Below are positions 32,983 through 45,899 of a DNA stretch of 64,000 nt, in pieces. The notes beneath the pieces were generated by a model. It ran no database searches and was not told where the DNA came from. It saw only the letters and a program-made list of their open reading frames with translations. This DNA comes from Zeugodacus cucurbitae (taxonomy: Eukaryota > Arthropoda > Insecta > Diptera > Tephritidae). Made by a program: the position numbers and the translations under genes. The stretch lies in assembly GCF_028554725.1 (NCBI RefSeq), contig NC_071667.1:28167501-28231500 (forward strand), read 5' to 3'. The first letter of the stretch is position 1. Each line of letters begins with the position of its first letter.

Positions 32983-34040
32983 TATACTCTAGCAACAAAA
33001 GTTGCTAAGAGATTATTATAGTTTTGTTCACATAACGGTTGTTTGCGAGTCATAAAACTAAACGAGGTAGATATAGGGTTATATATATCAAAATGATAAG
33101 GGTGACGAGACGAGTCAAAATCCGAATGTCTGTCTGTCCATCCGTCCGTCCGTGCAATGGATAACTTGAGTAAAAATTGAGATATCTTGATGAACCTTGG
33201 AACACATGTTCCTTGGGACCGTGAGAGGGTTGCTTTCGAAGGGTTGAATGGGCAAAATCGGACCACTGAAACGCCCACAAAATGGCGAAAACCGAAAACA
33301 AATAAAGTGTCATAAATGAGCCATAAATAAAGGTAAAATGTGGAATAAAGGAGCGCACTAGGAAGGGGCATATTTGGATGTTATTTATTTTAGGAAGTGG
33401 GCGTGGTCCCGCCCCCAAATCGGTTATTTGAAATATCTCGCAAACCAATAAAGCTATATAAACCAAACTTTCTGCAGTCGTTTCGCTTAGCTATTTCCTT
33501 ATACAGTCCAAAAATGAAAGAAATCGGATAATAACCACGCCCACCTCCCATACAAAGGTTATTTTGAAAATTATTAAACGTGGGTTATCTCAGTAACGAA
33601 AAACGTCAGAAACACTAAATTTTACAGAAGAATACTGCACTGAGATTTTTTTTACAAAATGGGAAATAGGGGTGGCATCGCTCATTTATGGGTCAAAAAC
33701 CATATCTCAGGAACTACTCGACCGATTTCAATGAAATTCGGGATATAATATTTTCTTGACACCCTGATGACAAGTGTGGAAAACTTCCCATGTAACTCAA
33801 TTTTGAACTCCATCTTATTCCTTCACTTTATAATATATAAATAAGGAACCAATGAGGATAGCGAAATAAAACTTTACACAAATACTGTATATGATCTTTG
33901 GCATAACTTGTGAAAAAACTGTCGAAATCGGACTATAACTTTTCAAAGCCCCGAATATCGAATATGAAGAATTCAGTGCCCCATGGCAATTTTTCACCGG
34001 TAAATCTCTCAGGTATCTTTTGAAATCGGCACAGTCGTTT
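32983..34040 (+). mobile_element. HINE family 1, 3'-truncated copy
   Basis: Begins TATACTCTAGCAACAAAAGT and has a GTCT/GTCC tract at about 33128-33155. The body, with GGGCGTGGTCCCGCCCCC near 33396-33416, is followed to about 34040, where similarity fades before the 3' hairpin. The antisense frame 33050-33466 carries the recurrent peptide. Confidence 0.7.
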
Positions 34041-35586
34041 TTGAGTTTATTCATTACAAACATATATATAAATCTTTCCTCTTTATAATATTATAGTATA
34101 TAGTACAGATAAATAAATTTTTTTTTAATTTTAAATGATACAGTATCGGTTATAAGTGCAGATTACCTAAAACACACATCGTACTGAGATTCTAATGTCG
34201 CTCTTTTTCACATAATTCGTATTCCAAATCTTTATACCCATTCCGAAAACAGTTACTAAACTCCGAAATTTGCCCGTAGTCCCGTTAGCAATCCTTTTCG
34301 TATAGGAATTCCAAATATGTATGTGATGGGCTCTCCGTCGTCTGCCGTCGATTCGCTTTGATGATGTCACGACGGCTTGTTAGAGAAATCCATCAAAGCA
34401 TCAAAAATTTGGCCATGAAATAAAAATGTGATATCTGAAAAGACAAAGAGTGCATCGAATTAATTTACCCTGCTCGATATGGTTGCATAAAAAGTTTGTT
34501 TGAGTTCTACAACACTTCAAGATCTCCACCGAGATGTTACCATTTTAGCGCGCTGCCTGAATAATAATCTTTTGTAAAGGGTATATTAATGAACGCACAC
34601 TTATTGGAGTTTAACCCCACTTCCCCAGCAACAATTAGGATATGACAATACTCTCACGGGCTTCCATGCGGGACTTTGTTTGACTTAGCGTCGACGCTTG
34701 GCGAGCATTTGCGCCAATCCAACCCAACCCAAATCTATTACATTTTATCAACATCGATCATTGTTGACAGCCACCGAAAATGCTACTGGAATTCACAGCA
34801 GTGCAGCAAGGCCAGCACAGCATCGCCAACAGCTACAACAACGCAACCGCTTTAGTCTATATATGTTAGTGTTTATGGGTATTATAGCCTTTGCGGCGTT
34901 TGCCGCATAACGACTCATCAAATCATAACAATTCGCCGCCGCCAGCCGTGCAGAATTTTGATCAAAGCTTCCGCGATGACTGTTTGCTGATCGCAAAGGC
35001 TGCAGCGCGCATAATTTTCGAACGCCGCAATGTGCCGAAAGCATAAAATCAACAACAACAACAAAATGACGATTGCACTTAGAGCAGAGGCATTTATCGC
35101 ATATTTCACTTTTCATTAAATACATATCTACATATACATATATGTAGATATGTATGTGTGTATTATATTCGAGCTGGGGTCGCCATTTGTCATTAACGGT
35201 ATTGGCGAAAAGCGTGGGTCGTATAGCGGTCAATTTTTTCTAATTGCTCACAATATTGAATTCCATCTTTTTTGTATATCTACAGATATATGTCTATAAA
35301 CATATGTATGTACATACTATGTGGTTCAGTATTAAGGCCTTTTCGTAGCCGCGATCTACATTGCAGCAGATCAAAAGTCGTTAGCCGCCCCTTAGCGCAC
35401 ACATTGTTGTTGGTTGGCGCGCTCTTTGCTATGCTTTGATGTTGTGCGTCGCTATGCGGAATTTAGAAATGGCGACAAAGTCGTTGTGGTTGCCGATGTG
35501 TTTGGGAATTATAGCAAATTTTGTAATTGTTGCAGCTGATGGGATTGCATGGAGTTAGCGGAGAATGTCACAGTACTCAGTAATAT
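34041..35586. other. No recognised gene
   Basis: Open frames at 34698-34910 and 34793-35233 arise from CAA/GCA-rich sequence and show no domain. 35120-35155 is an AT palindrome-rich tract. Confidence 0.35.
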
Positions 35587-36394
35587 AAAGGATGATCCAT
35601 TTCGAGATTCTCTTCTCTTAAAGAAAAAAACATATGAAATTCAAAATTAGCGGGGAAATTATTATCATTCGAAAGAACATTCTTTGGCAGTTATTTTTTA
35701 AAGCTTATGGATAGGCCGCGGCTACGTCTCAGATAGAATGATACACGTGATGTTTTGCTCCGAGGCCTGACTCGAAGCAGGATTGTCCGAATATACTTTA
35801 GACTTTACATATCCCCACAAAAAAAGTCTAACGGTGTGCTATCTTACTTATCGAACGGCTCAAAACGTGAAATTATCTGCTCACCGAAGTGTTCTCTCAA
35901 TAAATCCATTGATTGATGCGATGTATGGGAAGTGGCGCCGTATTGTTGAAGCAAAAGATCGAGATCACGAGCTTTAATTTCAGGCATCAAATAATCCGTT
36001 ATCATGGCGCTACATCAGCCGGAGTTGCTGCGAATTTCGCCGAATCGACTCTCCACGATCTTGGGAACACTCTCAGCTAGGGTTGCTATGTATATTTTCT
36101 TCACTGCGTGCTGGATGTGGTTTATTCGGTCGAATATTATTCAATAAAGAGCGCTGGGTCTTAAGACCTTTCAGTAGGCCGATTATGTTGACCACAAGTT
36201 GAGCGAAGCACGCGAAACACATTCTTTATAGTTTGATAGTTGAACAATTTGTAAACGTTGTTCAGGCGTAAGTCTTTCCATGATGAAATGCCAAACAATA
36301 CTGAACAAAAATAACATGAGAGCTTTACTCGAATCACACGTTATCTGTCAAAAAATGCTATTGAAAAAAGTACCTATACTTGGATCATCCGATA
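35587..36394 (-). mobile_element. Tc1/mariner family B, decayed copy with both TIRs
   Basis: The left end GGATGATCCATTTCGAGA and the right end read in reverse, GGATGATCCAAGTATAGGTA, form an inverted repeat. On the minus strand the N-terminus starts at about 36290 with a MERLTPEQR-like sequence and an HTH-like region. The middle and catalytic region are shortened by deletions and frameshifts, with a remnant of the ENxTVNGDRYR-type segment. At about 800 bp it is shorter than a normal mariner (about 1.3 kb). Confidence 0.7.
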
Positions 36395-36593
36395 CATTGT
36401 AAATTTTAAATCTTAGCTGTTGAAATTTTTCTTTCTGTAGCTGAGCAGTTTGAGATCTCGACGCTTAAAAACTCTTGCCTTTCATGACTCGGCAATTTCC
36501 ACTCGTTTGCGGATTGCGCCCCACGCGTCGGTTGGGCAGGAGGTGGGTAATCGTTTGGGTTTATACATACTTACATATACATACTTACATATA

Positions 36594-36690
36594 CACTGGG
36601 GCCCCGGTTTGCGTCGACCCGATTTGCGTCGTTTCGTTTTGCGTCGCGTCTCTACGGTCCCCATTAACGACGCAAACCGGGGCCCCAGTG
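36594..36690. mobile_element. 97-bp palindromic MITE with TA flanks
   Basis: Perfect inverted repeats of 23 bp start CACTGGGGCCCCGGTTTGCG at 36594 and end in the reverse complement at 36690. The flanking TA bases are also paired, extending perfect pairing to 26 bp per arm (36591-36616 and 36668-36693). TA lies immediately outside both ends, as for a Tc1/mariner-type target duplication. The 51-bp loop repeats the arm motif TTTGCGTCG twice more in direct orientation. There is no coding capacity, and it is strikingly GC-rich against its surroundings. Confidence 0.75.
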
Positions 36691-36694
36691 TATT

Positions 36695-38955
36695 GTAAAT
36701 ATTTTATATTCGAAAATTATGCGATTTCCATTTGTTTGTAATTGGATTTGAAAGAATAGTGAGCTCTTTCTGCTACAAGGAAAGCACGGCGGGCATAAAA
36801 TTCGAGCACCGTGAAACGGACTCAGATTTTTGTCTGGCCAAGGACTTTGGTAGCATTCCCTAATATTATTTGCTATTTATGTCTCTGCATCAAAATTTCT
36901 CCAGTTGTCTGGGATGAAAGTGAAATGTGAATTCGACTGGCCGATTTTGGCTTCTTTTTTTGGGGTTTTTAAGTAACGGAAATCACACGCAGTATACTAT
37001 CTTTGGACTATTGATGACTATTGGACTAAAAGATAAGCTCGAGATGCTTCAAAAATAAAGATCAGTGAAGACTATTCAAATAAGTAAATACCACATTTTA
37101 TAGTAACCAATATCGTGGAAATATTTATACGCGAGAGTAAATTTTATTATGAAAATTTTATAATTGCATATTAATAATGAAATTACATTGGATATATGTA
37201 GATATTAAATTCCAAACCCCGTTTGGTCCAAAATGATGTCATCTCATATAATTTTAAGGTCATACAAATATCTCAATTTTAAATGAAATATATGGCATAA
37301 TGCAAAGTCGGAAGCTACTATATTGAACTCGTTTTTATCCACTTAAGGCGGTAAATTGAATTAACAGCCGTTAGACGAATAAAACCATTTTAGTGCCATA
37401 AAATCAATAGAATTATAGATTTTAAGAAAGAAAGCAAAATTTAATCAAAGATATAAAGAAGTGACGCTATCCATTACATGATGCCCTCATAAATATAGGG
37501 TTTCCGTGCAGTATCACTTAAGAAAAGGGAAGTTTAAATGCTTTGCCCACCAGCCGATTTGGCATGTGATTCACTGGAGGTATAAAAACAAGCACTCTTC
37601 GAGATAATAATACGTCTGTACGAATCCGGAATCTGTAGTCGACTTGCCGCTCGGCCATTGCATAGTTGATGATAGGTTTTTGATGGTAATGATACTAATC
37701 TCCAATTTGCGTCCAGCAGCAAAGAGGAGCGAAAACAACAATTGTGAAGAAAACAAAATCATACACGTGCTGGGGTCCACATTAACAATTACTAAATGCA
37801 ATCACTCACTGACTGGCCCAACGCCTTTGACTAGGCAATCAATGCGAGTGTTTCGAGCACATGCAATCAAATTACAGCAACAATTGTCCGCAGAATAAGT
37901 ATGCAAAGGAGAAGCAGTAAGCTGTTGCATGACAACAAAATCTATTACTGATTGAGAACAGCCTGATTAGCGGCCGCGTGTGGTTGTTGTAGGTTAATGC
38001 GGTTAATGCAAAAAGTGTGCGACTGTGTGGGAACTTCACACCCAATAGAAAACCGGAACAAATGTTGGCGCAAATTGTCCCACTGGGAATAGGAGGCAGT
38101 TAGACAACTCATTGTATGTACATAAGAAGCTAAGTGGTTATGATATCAAAGTTTGTTCTAATTACAAATGTAGATCAGTAAATAGGTATGTATGTATATT
38201 CATGTGTGTGGGCATGTGTTTACTGTGGTAAATATGTACATATGTATTTCATGGTTTGCTTGCGCATGAGAATATGCATGTTGTTAGGATGTTGGGGATA
38301 TGCTAAAGCATACGACCGGATATAATTATTAATTAAAAGTGAAATCTTCTAACCAGCCGTCGATTATGGATAATATGGGCCATGTGTGTCGGTGAAACTG
38401 TATTTTTTGTTGCTTCCTATTTCGATTTTTTGCTCTCTGTCCTATTTAACGCATATGTACACGTGCGTAATTATGATTACACTCATTTAAATGTGTCTGA
38501 TTTAGAAATAATAAATAAGCAGTTATTTTCAAATAACACACTGTTGAACTTATAATGTGTGGCAATTGCAATTGTAGTGTTTCTTTTTTACCATAATGAC
38601 CATAATGTGATTATAATTTATGTAGGTGAACTAGAGGTTATTAACTTTTTATGTGCAAAAATTGTATTTTTTGGCTGCAATTACATGTGGAAATTGGAAA
38701 AAAATTAATTTTTATTGATATGAATTTCATTTTTATTATTTAGCAGAATTAGAAAATTTTATATTATTGTACTAGTAGTTAAAAATAAATCTAAAGTTTG
38801 CCGCTTGGTGTTATTAAAATTAAATTTATCTAAATAATAGTGTTAAAATCTCATACACTGATCTGCTTTAAATACTCTATACTTTGCATAAATACTGCGC
38901 TGAAGTTGTTTCATTCGAGAAGTTTTTCCAAATATTTTGTAGTGTTTGTGGAATC
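36695..38955. other. No recognised gene
   Basis: AT-rich. Small frames at 37534-37898 show no domain. Nothing further is supportable. Confidence 0.4.
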
Positions 38956-38979
38956 GGGGACGTTTTTTGAAAAAAAAAA

Positions 38980-39062
38980 AATGTGGTAACCTTCAAAATT
39001 ATCCCCATTCGACATTATGCGCTCATGCCAGCACTTGTTCCAATCGTCGGAGCACTTCTCAA
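38980..39062 (-). pseudogene. Mariner transposase C-terminal scrap
   Basis: On the minus strand it reads FEKCSDDWNKCWHERIMSNG and then DNFEG, similar to the W-x-x-C-I-x-x-N-G-x-Y-F-E-G ending common in mariner transposases. Only about 27 residues are readable. Confidence 0.4.
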
Positions 39063-39289
39063 ACATGATTTTCGTAATGATATTAGTAGAACAAGGGCTC
39101 TTTTCACAAACCGATAGCTAGAGAAATATAAAAACAATGATTTTTCCAACTGTCAGCGACAACTCCCTGATCAATTGGCAAAATTGTGATTGTCGAGTTT
39201 AAAACAGCTCTATTCGATTATTTATATCGATCAATCCATATCATACCCCTTTGTCTCTTATACTGTATATCGCATATGTATGTATGTAA

Positions 39290-40195
39290 TTGGCGTAGAA
39301 ACCGTTTATCCGACTATAGCCGATTGATAATAGCGCCTTATTCTTCTCTTTCCTTCGCAATTCGGCGCCAGTTGGATATCTCTCTTCCTCTGCTCTAACC
39401 GGCGGGTACTGCTTCGAACACTTTCAAAGCTGGAGTGCTTTCGCCCATGCGGACAACATAACCTAACCAGCGTAGCTGCTCTATTTTTATTCGGTGAATT
39501 ATGTCAATGTCGTCGTATAACTCGTACAGCTTATCGTTCGATCATCTGCGGTATTCACCGTTGCCAATGTTCTGAGTACCATAAATCTTGCGCAAAACTT
39601 TTCCCTCGAAAACTCCTAGTGTCGGTTGTTGCTTCCGATGATATCAATATCATCGGTGTACGCAAGCAGCTGTACACTCTTATAGAAGATTGTACTTTCA
39701 CTATTTAGTTCTGCAGCTCTTATTTATTCCAGCATCAGAATGACGGAACTTCTGGTGGTGCTCAACGTCAGCTTACACAGTTGTATTAGTTTTGCGGGGA
39801 TACCAAATTCAGACATCGCGGCATAAAGGCAGCTCCTTTTCATGATGTCGAAAGCAGCTTTAAAATCAACAAAGAAATGGTGTGTGTCGATCCTCTTTTC
39901 ATGGGTCTTTTCCAAGATTTGGGGCATGAGGAATTTCTGGTCAGTTGTGGATATTGCTGATCTAAAGCTACAATCAGTTTGCTGACGGTGGGCTTTAGTC
40001 TTTCACACAGTACGCTCGATGCAACCTTATATGCGATATTTAGGAGACTTATGCCACAGTAATTGGCACACCTTGTTGGGTCTCCCTTTTTATGGATTGG
40101 GCAGAGCACTCTGAGATTCCAATCGTCAGGCATGGTTTCTTCCGACCATATTCCGCAAAGAAGTTGATGCATGCACCTTATCAGTTCTTCGCCCC
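39290..40195 (-). pseudogene. RTE-clade LINE, 5'-truncated and internally deleted
   Basis: The minus-strand RT starts at about 40195 (MHQLLCGIWSEETMPDDWNL), followed by YCGISLLNIAYKVASS, a small deletion at GFRPGKS, then VDFKAAFD (here with Ile-Met replacing Ser-Thr in the following residues) and SSVILMLE, where the RGFRQGDSLS motif is deleted. YADD-region sequence is present near 39640. A further deletion joins it to the C-terminal domain at about 39620. The 3' UTR (GGCGTAGAAACCG) is followed by a CATA-repeat tail at about 39275-39290. Confidence 0.8.
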
Positions 40196-41526
40196 GCGTA
40201 TATTAATATAATTATTCACGTCGCTCCGGTCGTGGAATTTAAAAGAAATGGATGATTTTCACTTCTCTGATAGAATTTCGGGTGAATATATCGGCTGGTA
40301 ATGTGGTCATTCCTTGGTTGGTATGATTTGTAGCTATTTCGAATATTAAGCAATGAGGCAGTAATTACCAAATACCGTAATAGCCAGGAGACTAAACTGT
40401 ATAAGTCAATAATTCATGGCATGAATTCTGCTTTTATTTCACATTTCTTAAACCGTTATCTAAACAAAATTTCTTTTTCTTCAATCCTTAAGTACATATT
40501 ATACATTTCTGTTCAATCCTATTAAATTCCAGACATTTCATGTTTACTGGCAATTTACGCCAAACGTATCAAATTGCAGGCCCTACACTTTTGAATTCGC
40601 TTATGATTTCTAAAAAATATGAATTTTAATTTTAATCGTGCAAATTGCAGTAGCTCCGAACAAATCAAAACCGCTTTCCAAGATATGAGCACTCATTAGC
40701 ATAATTTTGCAAAGCCGACGCAATGCGATCGTGCCGCATCATACTTAGGATTGAATTAAATGCTCGTTTAACAGTGATTTCGGCTGAACATAAGAGAATA
40801 ACTGCGACTTGTTCGACACGCAATGCAACCAAATACTAAATTGACTTTTGCTTTCATAAGACTGCAACACACCGGGGTATTAAGTATATAGGTATATATG
40901 TTGGTGTGTTGAGAGAAAAAATAATTTGTTGCAACTAAATCAGACGCATGCATGTATAATTTGGTTTGAGCATTAATCAAGTCAGAAAAACTAACGGCTA
41001 CTGGATTCTGCCATCAGCTCCAATTATTAGGCCACTGAGGCACAAAAAACGTCATCAACTTTTTTCCATAGATTTGCATATAAAAACTGCTTATGTCTTT
41101 TATACGCACTTCTTCTTAATCTAACGGTAAACAATGTCTGCATGCAGATCACTTAATTGTACGAAATTGACTTCATTTACATACAGAAGCCCTTGAAGTT
41201 GAAGGTTAACTCATTAAGTGTCTGCAACTATTTGAACAATCGTTAAGAGTGGTTATATATGTATATATGAATGCTATAATACATATATAATCTATAGAAT
41301 TATAACTCAATTTAGAGGCGCATTTTAAACAAATCTCTATTTTCCATGTATTCTAATGATAATGAATACTTTATTAAGACTAATAATTTCTTTAACTTCG
41401 TAGTCAATAGTCATGCTTGCTTTAGATAGAGTCGAATCTTGAGGAAGACGACCAACATTGTGGATATCTCAAAAATAATTTACTGATTCAGAAGAGCAAT
41501 GACCTTTGTACTCTGTCATCTAAAGT
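40196..41526. other. No recognised gene
   Basis: AT-rich spacer without a recognisable feature. Confidence 0.4.
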
Positions 41527-41880
41527 ATGTATGTATGTGATCGGCGTTGAAACCGTTTAGCCGATTATAGCCGAATCGATGATAGCGCGCCACTCCTCTC
41601 TTTCCTTCGCAGTTCGGCGCCAGTTGGAGATCCCAAGTGTAACCAGGTCGCTTTTCACCCGGTCTCTTCGTCGAGAGAGGACTTTACTTTTCAATTACCT
41701 ACTCTGTCCAAAGTAGTAGCTGTTGTCAAGAGTGACCCCTCGTCATCAAAAGAGGGGTTTCTCATTCGAGGCTTTCGCCCGCAGAAGCGGGTTCGCCTTC
41801 TCACTTTAGCTCGCCTCCAAACGGCTGTTTGTTGGCTACCCAGAAGATACTTCGTCTAAAATCGGAAGTCGTGATCTGAA
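41527..41880 (-). mobile_element. RTE-derived miniature element keeping both ends
   Basis: About 350 bp made of three collinear RTE pieces: the 3' end with UTR and CATA-repeat tail (41527-41668), a thumb piece (about 41668-41735, CGTCGAGAGAGGACTTTACT), and the 5' UTR with the start-codon region (about 41736-41880, containing the CATCAAAAGAGGGGTTTCTC and CGCCTTCTCACTTTAGCTCG segments). Order and orientation match a full-length copy with two large internal deletions. No coding capacity remains. Confidence 0.75.
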
Positions 41881-42300
41881 GTAGGCGTCATAAAACAAGC
41901 AGATATTTCTTTCTGTACGAATGCAACCCCCGACTGGGTAAATACGTCGCTTCTGGTTGAAACCAGCCTCATATGTCCACAGAAACATTTTAACTTTCGA
42001 GAATGTTTCAAACTGAAAATAGTTTAGAAAATGTCTTGAACTCAAGGGGACTTTTTAAATGAAATACATATGTATATTGGAAATCAACAATTTCTGACAT
42101 GGGATTCAAAGTAAGAGGTTCTAATAATGAAATGTATAGGAAATTAACATATCTAATATTGATAGACATTTGTTGATAATTTATTGTATTTATGAAAATT
42201 TACGACAAAGCTCTTCTATGTAACGTAATGAGAACATCAAAAGCTTGGTTAAATTGTGCACTGCAAGACACACTGATAGTAATGGAGCAAATCATTATAT
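41881..42300. other. Spacer, nothing recognised
   Basis: AT-rich. Confidence 0.4.
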
Positions 42301-43275
42301 CGTATGATCCAAGTTGACGTACTTTTTATATAACTTTTTTTCAGATCACGCGTGAGTCGTATCAAGCTGTCATGTTATAATTGTTCAGTATTGTTTGGCA
42401 TTTCATAATGGAAAGACTTACTCCTGAACAACGTTTAAAAATTCTTCAACTTCATTGCGAAAATTCACAGCTTATGGTCAACATAATCGGCTTACTATTC
42501 GCAACACCATCACACATCTTGAGTACCAACATTCATTTTTGGTAATATTCCATCGAATAGACCACGTCCAGCATGCAGTGAAGAAAATATAGCAGACGTA
42601 GCTAAGAGTGTACACGAAGACCGTGGAGAGTCGGGTCGGCCGTTCATTGAAACTCGGACTGACGTATGGAACGAGTTGGCGCATTTTACGTCGAGTTCTT
42701 AAATTGAAAGCCTACAAAATATAGATTCTATAAGAACCGAAGCCGCTCGACTTTAACAAGTGACATAGCTTCGCTCGATTGGCTCTTGAAAAGTTCGGTC
42801 TATATATCTTCAAAAATGATGCCACTGAGAACGTAACCGTCAATGGCGACCGTTATCGCACCAATTTGATGCTTGGAGTTGAAGCTTGTGATCTCGGCGA
42901 CATTTGGTTTCAATTAGACGGCGCCACTTCCTACATATCGCAACAATCTATTGATTTATTGAAAACACACTTCGGTGAGCAGTTAATTCACGATTTGGGC
43001 CGGTCGATTGGCCATGAAGATCGTGTGATATCACACCGTAAGGTTTTTTTCTGTTGGGATATGTAAAGTCTAAAGCCTATGCGAACAATCCCACTACTAT
43101 TCAGCCCTTGGAGCAAAACATCACTCGTGTCATTTGCCAGTTACCAGTCGAAATGCTCGAACGAGTCATCGAAAATTGGACTCAAAGGATGGACTATCGA
43201 GACGTAGCCACGGCCAACATTTGAAAGCTGTTCTCGAAAAACATATTTTTAATTATATTATTATCTTTGAAATTG
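42301..43275 (+). mobile_element. Tc1/mariner family B, longest copy, decayed
   Basis: The left TIR is near 42303 (TATGATCCAAGTTGACGTAC). The N-terminus MERLTPEQRLKILQLHCENS starts at about 42409. The 42779-43066 frame carries ENVTVNGDRYRTNLM and IWFQLDGATSYISQQSIDLL, where the usual FQQDGA has become FQLDGA, and FGEQLIHDLG. The usual CDITPLDFFLW follows only after a frameshift. The C-terminal part (43134-43230) reads NARTSHRKLDSKDG and RRSHGQHLK, corresponding to the RSRGGH-like tail. The right TIR is not recognisable. Confidence 0.75.
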
Positions 43276-45899
43276 TGCTCTATTTACCATTATCACCTTA
43301 TATATTTGTCTTGGATAAATATTAAGACCAAAATTTTATGCAAAGTTGTTTTAGCGGTCACGGGACATCCCATGGGAAAATGTCGTAATTTAGCTTTAGT
43401 GTTACCATTTTCTCTTCCCCGTGTCAGTTTCGTATTTCTCTGTGGCATGTTGCGCAGCAGACATTCATTCGCCTACACACTGCTATGTCTTGCCTTAAAC
43501 GGCTAACAATCCAACAAAATTAGCTGATAAGTTGGAAATAAATTGGCTCACAGCCCAAACGATCATGTGATACTGATGACGATGCACTGCTGTCGGAGTG
43601 CCACGGTGCAGTGCTCATTTCCATTCACACAAGGCAGCCTAATCGAAGCAATTTACAAATTTCATTCATCAGTAGCAGCAGATCAACAGCTCAAGCGCCA
43701 ACGTAGGCGATTTTGGTCGTCAATCGATTGGGCGATGAATGGAAGAGTTAAGGGGCTGAATGCCTGGGATGAACGATATCTGATCGCTTTAGGTTCCTTT
43801 TATTCGTCCATATGCTTGTTATGGCTTGTTGTTGCTTTCGTTCTTGTTGTTGGTTACAACTGCAGAGGCGATCGATTGATGTCAATCAGTGGATTGTTGC
43901 ACATTTAAATAAAGGTTAAAGTTGCATTCGCTTAATCGCGCAATCAGCCACTGCGGTTGGTTGTCGGCCCCGACTCCGGCTCCGTCGCTATATTTGCATT
44001 CGCTTGCAACATTGGCGGCAATGGCAACGATGCAAATGACCACTGCTTGTGGCCTAAAAATCGTTGAAGCGCGTAACTGCTGCCGAAGTGGCGTTGCATG
44101 TCGTGTAATGGACCAACAAACACTTGCTGGCTACTGGCTATCTCACGCGTCTTACGCCCTTGTTATTGTTGTTGTTGTTGCCACATTAATGCCACAATCA
44201 TTGTTTGCTTGCAGCCGTAGATGATGATGATGATGATGCTACTGCAGCCGCTTATGTTGTTGGTGATGTTGTTGTTAAAGTTGTTGTTGCACCAACTGCA
44301 ACCTTTGCTGATTGCGATCAATTGCGGCCGTTTTGTGGCATTCATTTGTAATATTGCAAATTTACATCTCCATCAGTCAGTCTGCCCCGCATGCAGATGG
44401 ACGGACGGACATGACGCCAGCAGTACGCAGTGGCAGTTAGTCAGCGTGTTGTGCGTTTCCCCACAGCCAGCTGGGCGGCGGCCAAATAGTTGATGAGTAA
44501 GCAACTACACATCATTAGTGAGCATTTTGCATTGCAACATTGTTGTTGTTGGTAGTGTAGTTACTGTTGTTATATTCTTGGTATTGTTGGTGGTGCTACT
44601 GCTGCTGCTGTTGAATGACTGTGAAAAGAACAACCACCAAATGCGCCACAACGGCTGCGATACTGACCGACGGATGGTGATGGTGACTACACGGCTGGAA
44701 CAGACAGGTGGGCACTTGCATGGTTAAAGCGATAAGCGGAATGACCAACGCAGCTTACAAAAGTATACACTCGTTCATTGTTACAAACTGTTGGTGCGTT
44801 TGGTGCGATTAAAGGGCATTTTGTCGAGATACGCTTAGTGGTGTTGTTGGTTGTTACATGCCGCTTCGGTAGCAAATTAGCCTAAAGTGATGAAGCATAA
44901 ACTGTCTGAGTGTAGTTTTTGTAAATATACTCGTACATAGTATAAGTGTGTACGAGGGATGCTTCGCAAGTTCACAGGCTGGCAGGGTGTTGGCATAATC
45001 CATTTGGAGGCTATTCTTATTTTGTAAGATAATTTGCTCGCTCACGTTCTCGTTCTTCATATATGATCCATAATTTTGATATGGATTCCAAAATAGTTTT
45101 GAAACTCTAACTCTTTGCTGGGAAACTCTATACAATTGATCATCCATTTGTATATTTTTACCTTTTTTGGACGCCCACTGAGTTCAACGTCTTCAGTACA
45201 AAATAGTAGCTCATTAACAAAGGATCCATTTCATCGAAATTATCAAAACTTGCGGAAATTACATTTCCATATTCCAAAAACCAAGTTCTGACTGTTGTGT
45301 ATTTGAGAATTAATTAATTTGAATTCTAATAATTATTAAATTATGGTTTCTGGTACCATCCGCTCATATGATAAATTCCAAAAAAATAACGCTTCACTAT
45401 AGATTTATTACCACTTGTTGAAATATGACATCACTGTATAAGTACGAAGCTACTGAATTCGGTTATGTCGGTCCCGCCCTCGTAGATCTAGTACTCGTGT
45501 CAAACTTGTGTTATACCGTAAAAACGAAGATATTTAAGGTGTAGAGCACTAATCAGTTGAGTTCCAACGAGAAACGGCTTAAAGGTGCCACATATAGTTG
45601 TTGTAGTAATCATTATGTAAAATAAACAAACATTAACCACAATTCTATATCAACAAACAAACCTCAAATGTGATCAAGTGCGATACAGATTATAAAACAA
45701 ATAAATCTGTAGGACAGTGTCAAAAGCGGCAATCAGGAAATTGCTTTTAGCGGTTGATATGAAGCAATTATGAACCTTATTGGTTGTCTTCACTTCACTT
45801 GGATGCTTCTTTGCTTAGTTTGTAGTCAGACATGTAGTTAACTCCTTCGGATATAATTGTCACCAGAGAACGTTATTCCTTAAGCGTAATTTAAAAATC
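43276..45899. other. Noncoding, triplet-repeat-rich; no recognised gene
   Basis: GTT/GTC/ATG triplet tracts (GTTGTTGTT at about 44165-44180, ATG repeats at 44220-44240, GCTGCT near 44595-44610) create open frames such as 43543-43908, 43922-44224 and 44221-44493, with Leu/Met/Val/Cys-rich chance peptides. This resembles dipteran intron or intergenic DNA. I see no conserved protein. Confidence 0.4.

Noticed and set aside
34698..34910. 70-codon Ala/Gln-rich frame
   Set aside because: CAA/GCA simple composition; no conserved feature.
43543..44493. Three consecutive open frames that might be a gene
   Set aside because: They are driven by GTT/ATG/GCT triplet runs, show no domain or splice pattern, and overlap in different frames.
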